Source: an uncultured Rhodospirillales bacterium (lineage in GTDB: Bacteria > Pseudomonadota > Alphaproteobacteria > Reyranellales > Reyranellaceae). Taken from it: a stretch of DNA of 39,415 bases. Below are positions 1 through 6,663 of this stretch, in pieces. How positions within the stretch are numbered: the first letter of the stretch is position 1; the number at the start of each line of letters is the position of its first letter. The notes below the pieces were generated by a model that ran no database searches, was not told where the DNA came from, and was given only the letters and a program-made list of their open reading frames with translations. The translations under genes were made by a program, and so were the position numbers. The DNA lies in assembly GCA_902825855.1 (NCBI GenBank), contig CADECW010000070.1:1-39415 (forward strand), written 5' to 3'.

Positions 1-1203
1 ATCGAGGCGCGCACCCGCAAGCTGTTCGAGATCTGCCGCCTGCGCGACGTGCCGATCGTGACCTTCATCAACAAGCTCGACCGCGAGGCCAAGGACCCGA
101 TCGAGCTTCTGGACGAGATCGCTTCAACCCTGGCGCTCGATGTGGCTCCCATGACCTGGCCGACCGGCTCGGGCCAGGCCTTCAGGGGCACCTACGACCT
201 GACCAACAGCCGCATGCTGGTGTTCGATTCGAGCGACCGCAGCCGCATCGGCGAGGTGATCGAGAACTACACCATCGACGATGCCCGGCTGGCCGAGGAG
301 GTCGAGCTGGTGCGCGCGGGCTATCCAGCCTTCGATATGGAGTCCTACCGCGCCGGTCACCTCACGCCGGTGTTCTTCGGCAGCGCCTACAACAATTTCG
401 GCGTCCGCGAGCTTCTCGACGCTCTGGCTGCCTGGGCGCCGCCGCCGCGCCCGCAGCCGGCCGAGCCGCGGCCCATCGAGCCGACCGAGCCCAAGGTCGC
501 GGGCTTCGTTTTCAAGGTCCAGGCCAACATGGACCCCAACCACCGCGACCGCATCGCCTTCCTGCGGCTGTGCAGCGGCAAGTTCCGCCGCGGCATGAAG
601 CTGACGCAGATGGGCACCGGCAAGACCCTGTCGGTCAATTCGCCGATCCTGTTCTTCGCCCGCGAGCGCGAGATCGTCGACGAAGCGTGGCCCGGCGACA
701 TCATCGGCGTGCCCAACCACGGCGTGCTGCGCGTCGGCGACACACTGACCGAGGGCGAGACTGTCAAGATCGTCGGCATCCCCAACTTCGCGCCCGAGAT
801 TCTGCGGCGCGTGCGGCTCGAGGATCCGATGAAGTCGAAGCAGCTCAAGCGTGCGCTCGACGACCTGGCCGAGGAGGGCGTGACCCAGGTGTTCCGCCGC
901 GTCATCGGCGGCGATCACATCGTCGGTGTCGTCGGCGAGCTGCAGCTCGACGTGCTGAAGACCCGTGTCGAGGCCGAGTACCAGGTCAAGATCGACCTCG
1001 AGCCCGCTCCCTTCGAAACAGCGCGCTGGATCTCGGCCGACAGCAAGGCCGACCTCGAGGCGTTCATGTCGGCCAACCGCGGCGGCATGTCCGAAGACCG
1101 CGACGGCGCGCCGGTCTTCCTGGCCCGCAACGCCTGGGAACTGGGCTACATCGCGGAGAAGTCACCGAAGGTGAAGTTCTCCGATATCAGGGAACGGTCA
1201 TAG
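1..1203 (+). CDS. prfC: Peptide chain release factor 3, C-terminal part (5' end lies outside the window)
   Basis: RF3 is the translational GTPase that recycles RF1/RF2 from the ribosome after termination. The reading frame is open from base 1, so the GTG at 49 is an internal valine and the gene is cut by the window edge. About 400 residues are present; E. coli RF3 has about 530, so roughly the first 130 (P-loop, switch regions) are missing. The NKLD guanine-specificity motif is at visible residues 24-27. It is followed by the RF3 insert, the EF-Tu-like domain II (from about residue 165) and the C-terminal RF3 domain with GDHIVGVVGELQLDVL. The stop is TAG at 1201-1203. The next gene is convergent, 22 bp away, with no clear hairpin terminator between them. 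Identification is firm. Confidence 0.95.
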   Translation: MEARTRKLFEICRLRDVPIVTFINKLDREAKDPIELLDEIASTLALDVAPMTWPTGSGQAFRGTYDLTNSRMLVFDSSDRSRIGEVIENYTIDDARLAEEVELVRAGYPAFDMESYRAGHLTPVFFGSAYNNFGVRELLDALAAWAPPPRPQPAEPRPIEPTEPKVAGFVFKVQANMDPNHRDRIAFLRLCSGKFRRGMKLTQMGTGKTLSVNSPILFFAREREIVDEAWPGDIIGVPNHGVLRVGDTLTEGETVKIVGIPNFAPEILRRVRLEDPMKSKQLKRALDDLAEEGVTQVFRRVIGGDHIVGVVGELQLDVLKTRVEAEYQVKIDLEPAPFETARWISADSKADLEAFMSANRGGMSEDRDGAPVFLARNAWELGYIAEKSPKVKFSDIRERS

Positions 1204-1225
1204 TCTTTCGGATCGGCGTCCTCCG

Positions 1226-2446
1226 CTAACCCTTGCGCTCCGTCACCGGCTCGGTGACGTGCTGGGCTCGCAACTCCGCGAGCTCGGCCGCTTTCAGCCC
1301 CAGCAGTTCCGCCAGCACCTTCTCCGTATGCTGCCCGAGCGTCGGCGCCGGGCTGCGGATCTCCGGTTTGCCACCGGTATGGAGCCGGATCGGCGAGATC
1401 GGCACGCGCGTTCTGCCGCGGCGCGGATGGTCGACGTCGACCCAGAAGCCGCGTGCCTCGAGATGCGGATCGCGCGCCACTTCGCTCGCCGTCTTCACCG
1501 GTGAGCAGGGGACATGCGCCTCGTTGAGCAGTCGCATCACCTCGGCCTTGCTGCGCGACAACGTCCAGGCGCCGACGATATCGTCGATCTCGGCCATGTT
1601 GCGAGCCCGCGCTACAGTGCTGCCATACTCGGGATGCTGGGCGAGCTCGGGACGGCCGAGCAACTGGCACATCGACTGCCAGTGCCGCTCGGCCGAGGTG
1701 AAGATCGCCACGTAGCCGTCGTTGCAGCGATAGGTGTTGTACGGCGCCATGGCGAGCGCGGGATGGCGGTTGCCGGTGCGCTCGGGCACGCTGGTGTCGC
1801 CGTCCATCACCGCGCCCAGCGCCGAGGCCAGGGCGATCGTTCCAGCCTCGTGCATGGCGACCTCGACGCGCTGGCCCTTGCCGGTGCGCTCGCGCTGCAC
1901 CAGCGCGCCCAGGATTCCGGCACAGAGATGGATGCCCGCCAGGAAATCGCAGACGGCGGCGCCGGCCTTGGTCGGCGGACCATCGGGCTGGCCGGTCGAG
2001 TTCATGATGCCGGTCATTGCCTGGACCGTGACATCCATGGCGGCGAGATCGCGATAGGGCCCGTCGAGCCCGTAGCCCGAGCTGCCGCCATAGACCAGGC
2101 GCGGATTGAGCTTGCTCAGCACGTCGTAGCCCAGCCCCAGCCGGTCCATGACGCCCGCGGCGAAGTTTTCGATCAGGACGTCGGCCTTGGCGACCAGGTC
2201 GAGGAAAATCTGCTTGCCGCGCGGTTGCTTGAGGTCGAGGACCACCGATTCCTTGTTGGAGTTCAGCATGACGAGCGGCCACGGCTCGACCTCCCGCTTG
2301 CGCCGTCGAACGACGTCGCCTTCCGGCGGCTCGACCTTCAGCACGCGCGCGCCCATGAACCCCAGGGTCAGGCCGCAATAGGGTCCGTTGTAGATCTGCC
2401 CAAGATCGAGGACGAGCATGCCGTCGAGCGGGCGGCGGATCTCCAT
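1226..2446 (-). CDS. Family III CoA-transferase (CaiB/BaiF/Frc type)
   Basis: Predicted to move CoA between acyl-CoA and a free carboxylic acid through an aspartyl-CoA thioester. The 406-aa protein has the family hallmarks: an N-terminal GARVLKVEPPEGD segment, a KADVLIENF segment, and RTGKGQRVEVAMHEA after the catalytic region. The Asp in VCDFLAG (about residue 167) aligns with the nucleophilic Asp169 of formyl-CoA transferase. I chose the ATG at 2446, which has AAGGA about 8 nt upstream. An upstream ATG at 2488 would add 14 poorly conserved residues. The gene lies downstream of the PuuE-like gene on the same strand, with a palindromic repeat in the 199-bp gap. The acyl substrate cannot be told from sequence. 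Confidence 0.9.
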   Translation of the reverse strand: MEIRRPLDGMLVLDLGQIYNGPYCGLTLGFMGARVLKVEPPEGDVVRRRKREVEPWPLVMLNSNKESVVLDLKQPRGKQIFLDLVAKADVLIENFAAGVMDRLGLGYDVLSKLNPRLVYGGSSGYGLDGPYRDLAAMDVTVQAMTGIMNSTGQPDGPPTKAGAAVCDFLAGIHLCAGILGALVQRERTGKGQRVEVAMHEAGTIALASALGAVMDGDTSVPERTGNRHPALAMAPYNTYRCNDGYVAIFTSAERHWQSMCQLLGRPELAQHPEYGSTVARARNMAEIDDIVGAWTLSRSKAEVMRLLNEAHVPCSPVKTASEVARDPHLEARGFWVDVDHPRRGRTRVPISPIRLHTGGKPEIRSPAPTLGQHTEKVLAELLGLKAAELAELRAQHVTEPVTERKG

Positions 2447-2499
2447 GACTGTTTCCTTTTCTCTCGTCCCGAAGGGGCTATCGCTCATGGCAATTTTTT

Positions 2500-2624
2500 C
2501 CCGTCATCCCGAGCGAAGCCGCCCGAAGGGCGGCGCAGTCGAGGGACCTCGTCTTGTCGACGCATCGACAGATCAGGTCCCTCCACTTCGCCTCGCTGCG
2601 CTCGGCTCCGGTCGGGATGACGGG
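2500..2624. repeat. Intergenic palindromic repeat: two inverted copies of a GTCATCCCGA...GAGGGACCT unit
   Basis: Two units face each other. The outer arms CCCGTCATCCCG (2500-2511) and CGGGATGACGGG (2613-2624) are perfect 12-nt inverted repeats. The inner arms GAGGGACCT (2541-2549) and AGGTCCCTC (2575-2583) are also perfect. The left unit carries its own hairpin, GCCGCCC-GAA-GGGCGGC, near 2518-2534. Units of this type (GTCATCCCGAGCGAAG...) are familiar dispersed intergenic repeats in proteobacterial genomes; that is general knowledge, not a search result. It sits between two co-directional genes and could fold in their mRNA. Confidence 0.8.
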
Positions 2625-2645
2625 GGTGGTGTGGCATATCACTTT

Positions 2646-3551
2646 CTACTTCGCCGCAGGATGCACCTGTTTGAAATGCCGCGCGATGTCGATGCGCCGC
2701 GTGATCCAGACGCGCGGCTGGGCGGAGAGCCAATCGAGCACCCGTGCGAGCCCCAGCGCGCGGCCGGGATGGCCGATGATGCGATTGTGCAGGCCGAAGC
2801 TCAGCATGCGCGGCGGGTCCTCCTCGAGTACGCACTGCACGGCGTTCTTGATGTAGGCGAGGTACTCGTCGCCCGAGGTCATGCCCTGGCGCGCGAACCG
2901 CACGTCGTTGTGGGTGATGGAATACGGCACGATCAGTTGATTGCGAGAACCCACTTTCAGCCAGTAGGGCAGCTCGTCGTCGTAGGTGTCGCTGTCGTAC
3001 TCGTAACCGGCGTCGAGCAGCAGGTTGCGCGTCTGCATTGAGGGCGCATAGCGGCTGTACCAGCCGGCCGGCCGCGTGCCGATGGTGCGGGTGATGCTCT
3101 CGGTCGCCAGCTCGATCTGCTTCTTCTCGTGGTCGGGCGCCATGGTGGCGTGCATCTCCCACTTGTAGCCGTGGCCTGCAACGTCCCAGCCCGCCTCGCG
3201 CATGGCCGCACACGCCTCCTGATTGCGCTCCAGCGCGCGGGCGATGGCGAACACCGTGCAGGGGAGCCTGCGCCGGGTGAAGATGCGGTGCAGCCGCCAG
3301 AAGCCGGCCCGGCTGCCGTACTCGAACATGCTCTCGGCGCCGAGATCGCGGCCTGTAAAGCTGGCTGTCGAGCCCTCGGTCAGGGCAGCCTCGCTCGCCG
3401 GATCGCCGTCCGGCACAGCGCGCTCGCCGCCCTCTTCGTAGTTGATCACGAAATTGACCGCGACGTGTGCGCCGCCAGGCCACTTGGGATCCGGCGGATG
3501 GCGCCCGTAGCCTACGAAATCGCGGACGCGGCCGGCCTCTTCATCGGTCAT
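2646..3551 (-). CDS. PuuE-like polysaccharide-deacetylase-fold hydrolase (allantoinase family)
   Basis: The 301-aa protein matches the PuuE branch of the NodB/polysaccharide deacetylase fold, whose founder is a metal-independent allantoinase of purine breakdown. Typical PuuE segments are visible: VGYGRHPPDPKWPGG near residue 13, NYEEGGE, YGSRAGFWRLHRIF, GHGYKWEMH, RPAGWYSRYAPS, IVPYSITHNDVRFA and LSFGLHNRIIGHPGR. The start has an unusually complete Shine-Dalgarno (GGAGGTGAT, 5 nt before ATG). No ureide or purine genes are adjacent. The co-directional neighbour is a CoA-transferase, so the real substrate may be a different cyclic amide or a carbohydrate. Fold assignment is strong; allantoinase activity is only inferred. 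Confidence 0.85.
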   Translation of the reverse strand: MTDEEAGRVRDFVGYGRHPPDPKWPGGAHVAVNFVINYEEGGERAVPDGDPASEAALTEGSTASFTGRDLGAESMFEYGSRAGFWRLHRIFTRRRLPCTVFAIARALERNQEACAAMREAGWDVAGHGYKWEMHATMAPDHEKKQIELATESITRTIGTRPAGWYSRYAPSMQTRNLLLDAGYEYDSDTYDDELPYWLKVGSRNQLIVPYSITHNDVRFARQGMTSGDEYLAYIKNAVQCVLEEDPPRMLSFGLHNRIIGHPGRALGLARVLDWLSAQPRVWITRRIDIARHFKQVHPAAK

Positions 3552-3553
3552 GC

Positions 3554-3562
3554 ATCACCTCC
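3554..3562 (-). promoter_or_regulatory. Full-length Shine-Dalgarno of the PuuE-like gene
   Basis: On the minus strand GGAGGTGAT precedes the ATG at 3551 by two bases of spacer beyond the GAT. It matches nine consecutive bases of the anti-Shine-Dalgarno at the 16S rRNA 3' end, which fixes the start codon and suggests strong translation. Confidence 0.7.
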
Positions 3563-3688
3563 CGAGGCCGACCTTACCGTGAAGTGACAGGCTGCGGGCG
3601 GGTGAAGCGCCGATCAGGATCGTTCTGCGAAGCGGGCGGGCAACTGCGGGAGCCTTTTTGGCATTGGTCAGGAACGGGGGAGGTGCCC

Positions 3689-3979
3689 ATGAAGCCCGTA
3701 GTGACAGCGATTGGCCTCACCACCTTGATTCCCGCCATCGCCCTGGCGCAGACCGACCGACCGGCGGCCGATCCGCTGGCCGTCAGGCCTGTCCCGCCGC
3801 ACGAACAGCGGGCCGACGCCGAGACGATCCGGACGAAGATGGAGCAGGCCGGCTACACCGAGATCGCCGACCTGGCACGCGACAGCATGGGAGTCTGGCG
3901 CGTCCACGGAAAGAAGGGGAACGAGCCCGTCGAGCTCATCGTCGACAAGGGCGGCCGGATCAAGACCGCGCCCAGGTGA
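3689..3979 (+). CDS. Small exported PepSY-like protein
   Basis: The 96-aa protein begins with a signal peptide (MKP, hydrophobic stretch VTAIGLTTLIPAIALA, cleavage near ALA-QT). The mature part has the layout of small periplasmic PepSY-type domains: an ADAETIRTKMEQAGYTEIADL helix, then a VWRVHG strand and a VELIVDKGGRIKT hairpin. Such domains are often proposed to inhibit or chaperone secreted enzymes; no partner can be named here. The ATG at 3689 follows a GGGGGAGG-type ribosome site. The longer frame from 3467 has no support because it runs through the PuuE promoter region. It is divergent from PuuE and 86 bp upstream of the RidA gene. Confidence 0.7.
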   Translation: MKPVVTAIGLTTLIPAIALAQTDRPAADPLAVRPVPPHEQRADAETIRTKMEQAGYTEIADLARDSMGVWRVHGKKGNEPVELIVDKGGRIKTAPR

Positions 3980-4065
3980 GCGGTGCCGTAACATGATCGG
4001 CTTCCTGCCGGCCGGAATGTCCTGCTAGAGAACATTCACGTCATCGCCAGAGACTGGAACCCGCC

Positions 4066-4422
4066 ATGAGCGCTGCCAAAGTCGTGCACATCGATCCCGG
4101 CCCGCGGCTGAGCGAAGCCACCGTGTTCGGCGATCGCATGTATCTGTCGGGCATGATCCCGGAGGACACGTCGCTCGACATCACCGGGCAAGTGAAGCAG
4201 TCGCTGGCCGAAATCGATGCGCTCCTGAAGAAGGGCGGCAGCGACAAGACGAAGATCCTGTCGGCCGTGATCTGGCTTCGCGACATCGGCGACTTCGCGG
4301 CCATGAACGCAGTGTGGGACGCCTGGGTCGTGCCCGGCCAAACGCCGGCTCGCGCCACCGTGCAAGCCAGCCTCAATGACCCAAGGATGAAGGTCGAGAT
4401 CATGGTCGTCGCGGCGATCTGA
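4066..4422 (+). CDS. RidA/YjgF/UK114 family imine deaminase, copy 1
   Basis: RidA proteins are small trimeric enzymes that hydrolyse reactive imines/enamines such as 2-aminoacrylate. The 118-aa length is typical. The LSGMIPEDTSLDITGQVKQSL segment, the DIGDFAAMNAVWDAWV segment and the C-terminal PARATVQASL...KVEIMVVAAI segment are characteristic. The Arg in PAR corresponds to the substrate-carboxylate-binding Arg105 of E. coli RidA. The usual Cys two residues on is replaced (T), as in many non-archetypal Rid subgroups. It is followed after one base by the FAD oxidoreductase, so the two are almost certainly co-translated. A second copy lies at 5923. Confidence 0.92.
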   Translation: MSAAKVVHIDPGPRLSEATVFGDRMYLSGMIPEDTSLDITGQVKQSLAEIDALLKKGGSDKTKILSAVIWLRDIGDFAAMNAVWDAWVVPGQTPARATVQASLNDPRMKVEIMVVAAI

Positions 4423-4423
4423 C

Positions 4424-5686
4424 ATGGAGGCGCCGCAGTACGACGTTGCCGTCGTCGGCGGCGGCAGTGCCGGCACCGCGGCCGCGATCGCCGCGGCGCG
4501 GTGCGGGGCGCTGACCATCTTGCTCGAGAAGGGACCCTGCCTCGGCGGTGCCGCGACGCTGCGCAACGTGCTCACCTATTGCGGCCTCTACACGCTGGGC
4601 GACGAGCCGCGCCGTGCAGTCCTGGGGGTCGCCGAGGAGGTGATGGCCGGGTTGCGCAAATTGGGAGCCGTCACCGGCCCGCAGCGCCACCGCGGCGTTT
4701 TCGTGGTGTTCGATCCCGAGGCGGTCAAGCTCGTGCTCGATTCCTTGTGCGCCGAGGCCGGCGTGCAGGTGATGTTCAACGCCTTCGTCTGCGGTGCCAC
4801 GCGGACCGACGGCCGCATCGTCGATCTCCGCTGGCAGGATCATGGCGGCGAGCACACCATCCGAGCCCGCGCCTTCGTCGATGCCAGCGGCGAGGGCGAT
4901 CTTGCCCAATTCGCCGGTGCGGCGACGCGCTACGGCAACGATGGTGCCGTGAACCTCGGTACGCTCGCCACGCGTCTCGGCGGCATCCCGCGCGATGTCG
5001 TCGTCACGGCCGATCAGCTCACCGCTGCCGTGCAGGCGGCGAAGGCGGCTGGCCGCGAACCCCTCAGCAAGGATCGCAGCGTGCTGACGCGGCTGCCGCT
5101 CTCGGGCGACCTCGTCTGCTATCTCGCCTCGGAGGACTACGATCCCCGCGATGCGAAGAGCCAGAGCGCCGCCGAGCGTCGCGGCCGGCAGCAGGCGTGG
5201 GCGTATCTTGAGGTCATCCGCAGCCTGCCGGGCTGCGCCAATGCCTGGCTCGTCTCGACCGGTCCTGAGTTCGGCACGCGCGAAGCGCGTCACATCGAGG
5301 CGGTGCATCGACTGGCCTGGCAGGACGTGGTCGAAGGCCGGCCGCAGCCCGACAGTATCGCGCTCGGAGCGTGGGGCGTGGAATGGCACGATCGCACGAC
5401 GCTGCAAAGCAGCTTCATCTATCCGCCCGGCAAGACGGCCTACGAAATTCCGCTGCGCTGCCTGATCAGCCGCGACACCGAGAATCTCTTCGCCGCCGGC
5501 CGCGTCGTCGACGCCGACCGCCAGGCGGGCGCCAGCCTGCGCGTCATGGGCACGGCTTTCGCGACGGGACAGGCCGCGGGCGTCGCAGCGGCGATGCTTG
5601 CCGACCGCGGTGAATTGGACAGCATCCGCGTGCGTGATGTCCTGCGCGAACAGGGAGCGCTGATCGCGGCCAGCGAGATCATCTAG
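4424..5686 (+). CDS. FAD-dependent oxidoreductase (FAD_oxidored / succinate dehydrogenase flavoprotein-like fold)
   Basis: The 420-aa flavoprotein starts with the dinucleotide-binding GGGSAG motif (residues 11-16) and an acidic LLEKG strand end. Family features include LGGAATLRNVLTYCGLY, the VDASGEGDLA second FAD contact, GTREARHIEA, and the C-terminal NLFAAGRVVDADRQAGASLRVMGTAFATGQAAGVAAAMLA segment that closes the FAD site. Substrate is unknown. Its start is one base after the stop of RidA copy 1, so a product that is or becomes an imine, handled by RidA, is a reasonable inference (for example, amine or amino-acid dehydrogenation). No signal peptide is visible. The 3' end is 3 bp from the convergent microprotein gene. 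Confidence 0.88.
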   Translation: MEAPQYDVAVVGGGSAGTAAAIAAARCGALTILLEKGPCLGGAATLRNVLTYCGLYTLGDEPRRAVLGVAEEVMAGLRKLGAVTGPQRHRGVFVVFDPEAVKLVLDSLCAEAGVQVMFNAFVCGATRTDGRIVDLRWQDHGGEHTIRARAFVDASGEGDLAQFAGAATRYGNDGAVNLGTLATRLGGIPRDVVVTADQLTAAVQAAKAAGREPLSKDRSVLTRLPLSGDLVCYLASEDYDPRDAKSQSAAERRGRQQAWAYLEVIRSLPGCANAWLVSTGPEFGTREARHIEAVHRLAWQDVVEGRPQPDSIALGAWGVEWHDRTTLQSSFIYPPGKTAYEIPLRCLISRDTENLFAAGRVVDADRQAGASLRVMGTAFATGQAAGVAAAMLADRGELDSIRVRDVLREQGALIAASEII

Positions 5687-5689
5687 CGC

Positions 5690-5824
5690 CTAAGGCGAGG
5701 TGCGCTGCGTCGTCGGTGGGGCGCCGCTAGGCATGTTCGCGGGCTTATCCTTCAGGAAATACGCGGCCGCCGCCAGCACGACGATGCACAAGCCAAGGAG
5801 CATTCCGCGGACCTCTCGGCTCAT
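5690..5824 (-). CDS. 44-aa single-pass membrane microprotein
   Basis: A short frame (ATG at 5824, TAG at 5690-5692) encodes MSREVRGM, then a hydrophobic segment LLGLCIVVLAAAAYFL, then a KDK stop-transfer and a Pro/Thr/Ser-rich tail ending TQRTSP. A strong GGAGG lies about 6 nt before the ATG. The basic N-terminus and flanking charges fit one transmembrane helix. It is divergent from RidA copy 2 (98-bp gap) and convergent with the oxidoreductase (3-bp gap). I do not recognise the family. The start site, helix and fit between neighbours support a real gene, but this needs conservation evidence. Confidence 0.6.
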   Translation of the reverse strand: MSREVRGMLLGLCIVVLAAAAYFLKDKPANMPSGAPPTTQRTSP

Positions 5825-5922
5825 TTGCCCTCCATCGGCTCAATGTAAGCCCAAGCTTTGCTCGGTTCCACCTCGAGGGAATCTGCTCTAAGGTCGGCGC
5901 CGTTTTTGGAGGAGGAGAGACA

Positions 5923-6270
5923 ATGAGCATCCAGCGCATCAATGCCGGCCCCCGCATGTCGAGCGCGGTCGTCCATGGCAACACGGTCTATCTTGCGGGC
6001 CTGACGGCCGACGACACCAAGGCCGACGTCAAGGGCCAGACCAAGCAGATCCTCGACAAGGTCGACAAGTTCCTGAAGGAAGCCGGCACCGACAAGTCGA
6101 AGATCCTGTCCGCCAATATCTGGCTGACGGACATCGGCACCTGGAGCCAGATGAACGAGGTGTGGGACGCCTGGGTCGCCCCGGGTTCGTCGCCGGCGCG
6201 CGCCACGGTCGAGGCCAAGCTCGCCAACCCGGCGCTCAAGGTCGAGATCATGGTGCAGGCCGCCAAGTAG
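5923..6270 (+). CDS. RidA/YjgF/UK114 family imine deaminase, copy 2
   Basis: The 115-aa protein is a clear paralogue of the 4066 gene. Both share NxGPRxS-type N-termini, the VWDAWV-PG--PARATV-A-L core and the KVEIMV-AA end. The substrate-binding Arg in PARATV is retained. A very strong ribosome site, GGAGGAGGAG, precedes the ATG by about 6 nt, stronger than that of copy 1, so copy 2 may be the more abundant form. A hairpin terminator follows at 6294-6317. Two Rid proteins flanking a flavin oxidoreductase suggests specialised copies or mixed trimers; both ideas are inference. Confidence 0.92.
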   Translation: MSIQRINAGPRMSSAVVHGNTVYLAGLTADDTKADVKGQTKQILDKVDKFLKEAGTDKSKILSANIWLTDIGTWSQMNEVWDAWVAPGSSPARATVEAKLANPALKVEIMVQAAK

Positions 6271-6293
6271 GCGGCATCCGTCCTATGGACAGA

Positions 6294-6317
6294 GGGCCGG
6301 CTATTGCCGGCCCTTTT
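6294..6317 (+). terminator. Rho-independent terminator after RidA copy 2
   Basis: A perfect 8-bp stem GGGCCGGC / GCCGGCCC (6294-6301 and 6306-6313) with loop TATT is followed by TTTT. It lies 24 bp after the RidA stop. On the minus strand the stop codon of the FRP-like gene (6301-6303) begins in the stem and runs into the loop, so the hairpin may serve both convergent transcripts. Confidence 0.8.
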
Positions 6318-6654
6318 CGCGTGCGCTCAAAACCCATCGGAGGGATGAAAGGTGCCTGTGGACTTCTTCGAGCGTTTCCTCGGACAGACCGGCAAGCTCC
6401 CGCTCGTCGAGATACCCTTCGAAGATGAGGCGCGCCAGGATAAGCGTCAGCTTCCAATTGCGGTATTCGAGCAGGTTGTCGAGTTCCCGGCCCACTGAGC
6501 GAGAGTCATCGACGAGGGACCACATGTCCTCGATCGTCGTCGCCGCAGCGGCCTTCGCCTTGAACTCGGCAAGAGTTTTCGCCAGTACCGCTTCGCGCCC
6601 CTTTTCGTAGGCGCGACGCGCGATCCTCTTCTCGGCTTTGGGCAGTTCCCGCAT
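6301..6654 (-). CDS. Fluorescence-recovery-protein (FRP)-like small helical protein
   Basis: The 117-aa all-helical protein resembles cyanobacterial FRP, the dimeric factor that speeds relaxation of the orange carotenoid protein. Shared features in order: an N-terminal helix with A-R-A-EK--E; IEDMWSL (FRP I-D-LWKL); D49, E57 and D59 at the spacing of FRP D54, E62 and D64; an YR pair; then LILARLIFEGYLDERELAGLSEETL, matching FRP's hydrophobic helix and EL--L. W45 corresponds to FRP W50. FRP H53 is replaced by Val and R60 by Gly, so carotenoid-protein binding is doubtful. The gene starts 9 nt after the SWIM gene's stop with no ribosome site of its own, suggesting coupled translation. Assignment is from memory of the family. 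Confidence 0.6.
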   Translation of the reverse strand: MRELPKAEKRIARRAYEKGREAVLAKTLAEFKAKAAAATTIEDMWSLVDDSRSVGRELDNLLEYRNWKLTLILARLIFEGYLDERELAGLSEETLEEVHRHLSSLRWVLSAREKGRQ

Positions 6655-6663
6655 AGTCGGGTC

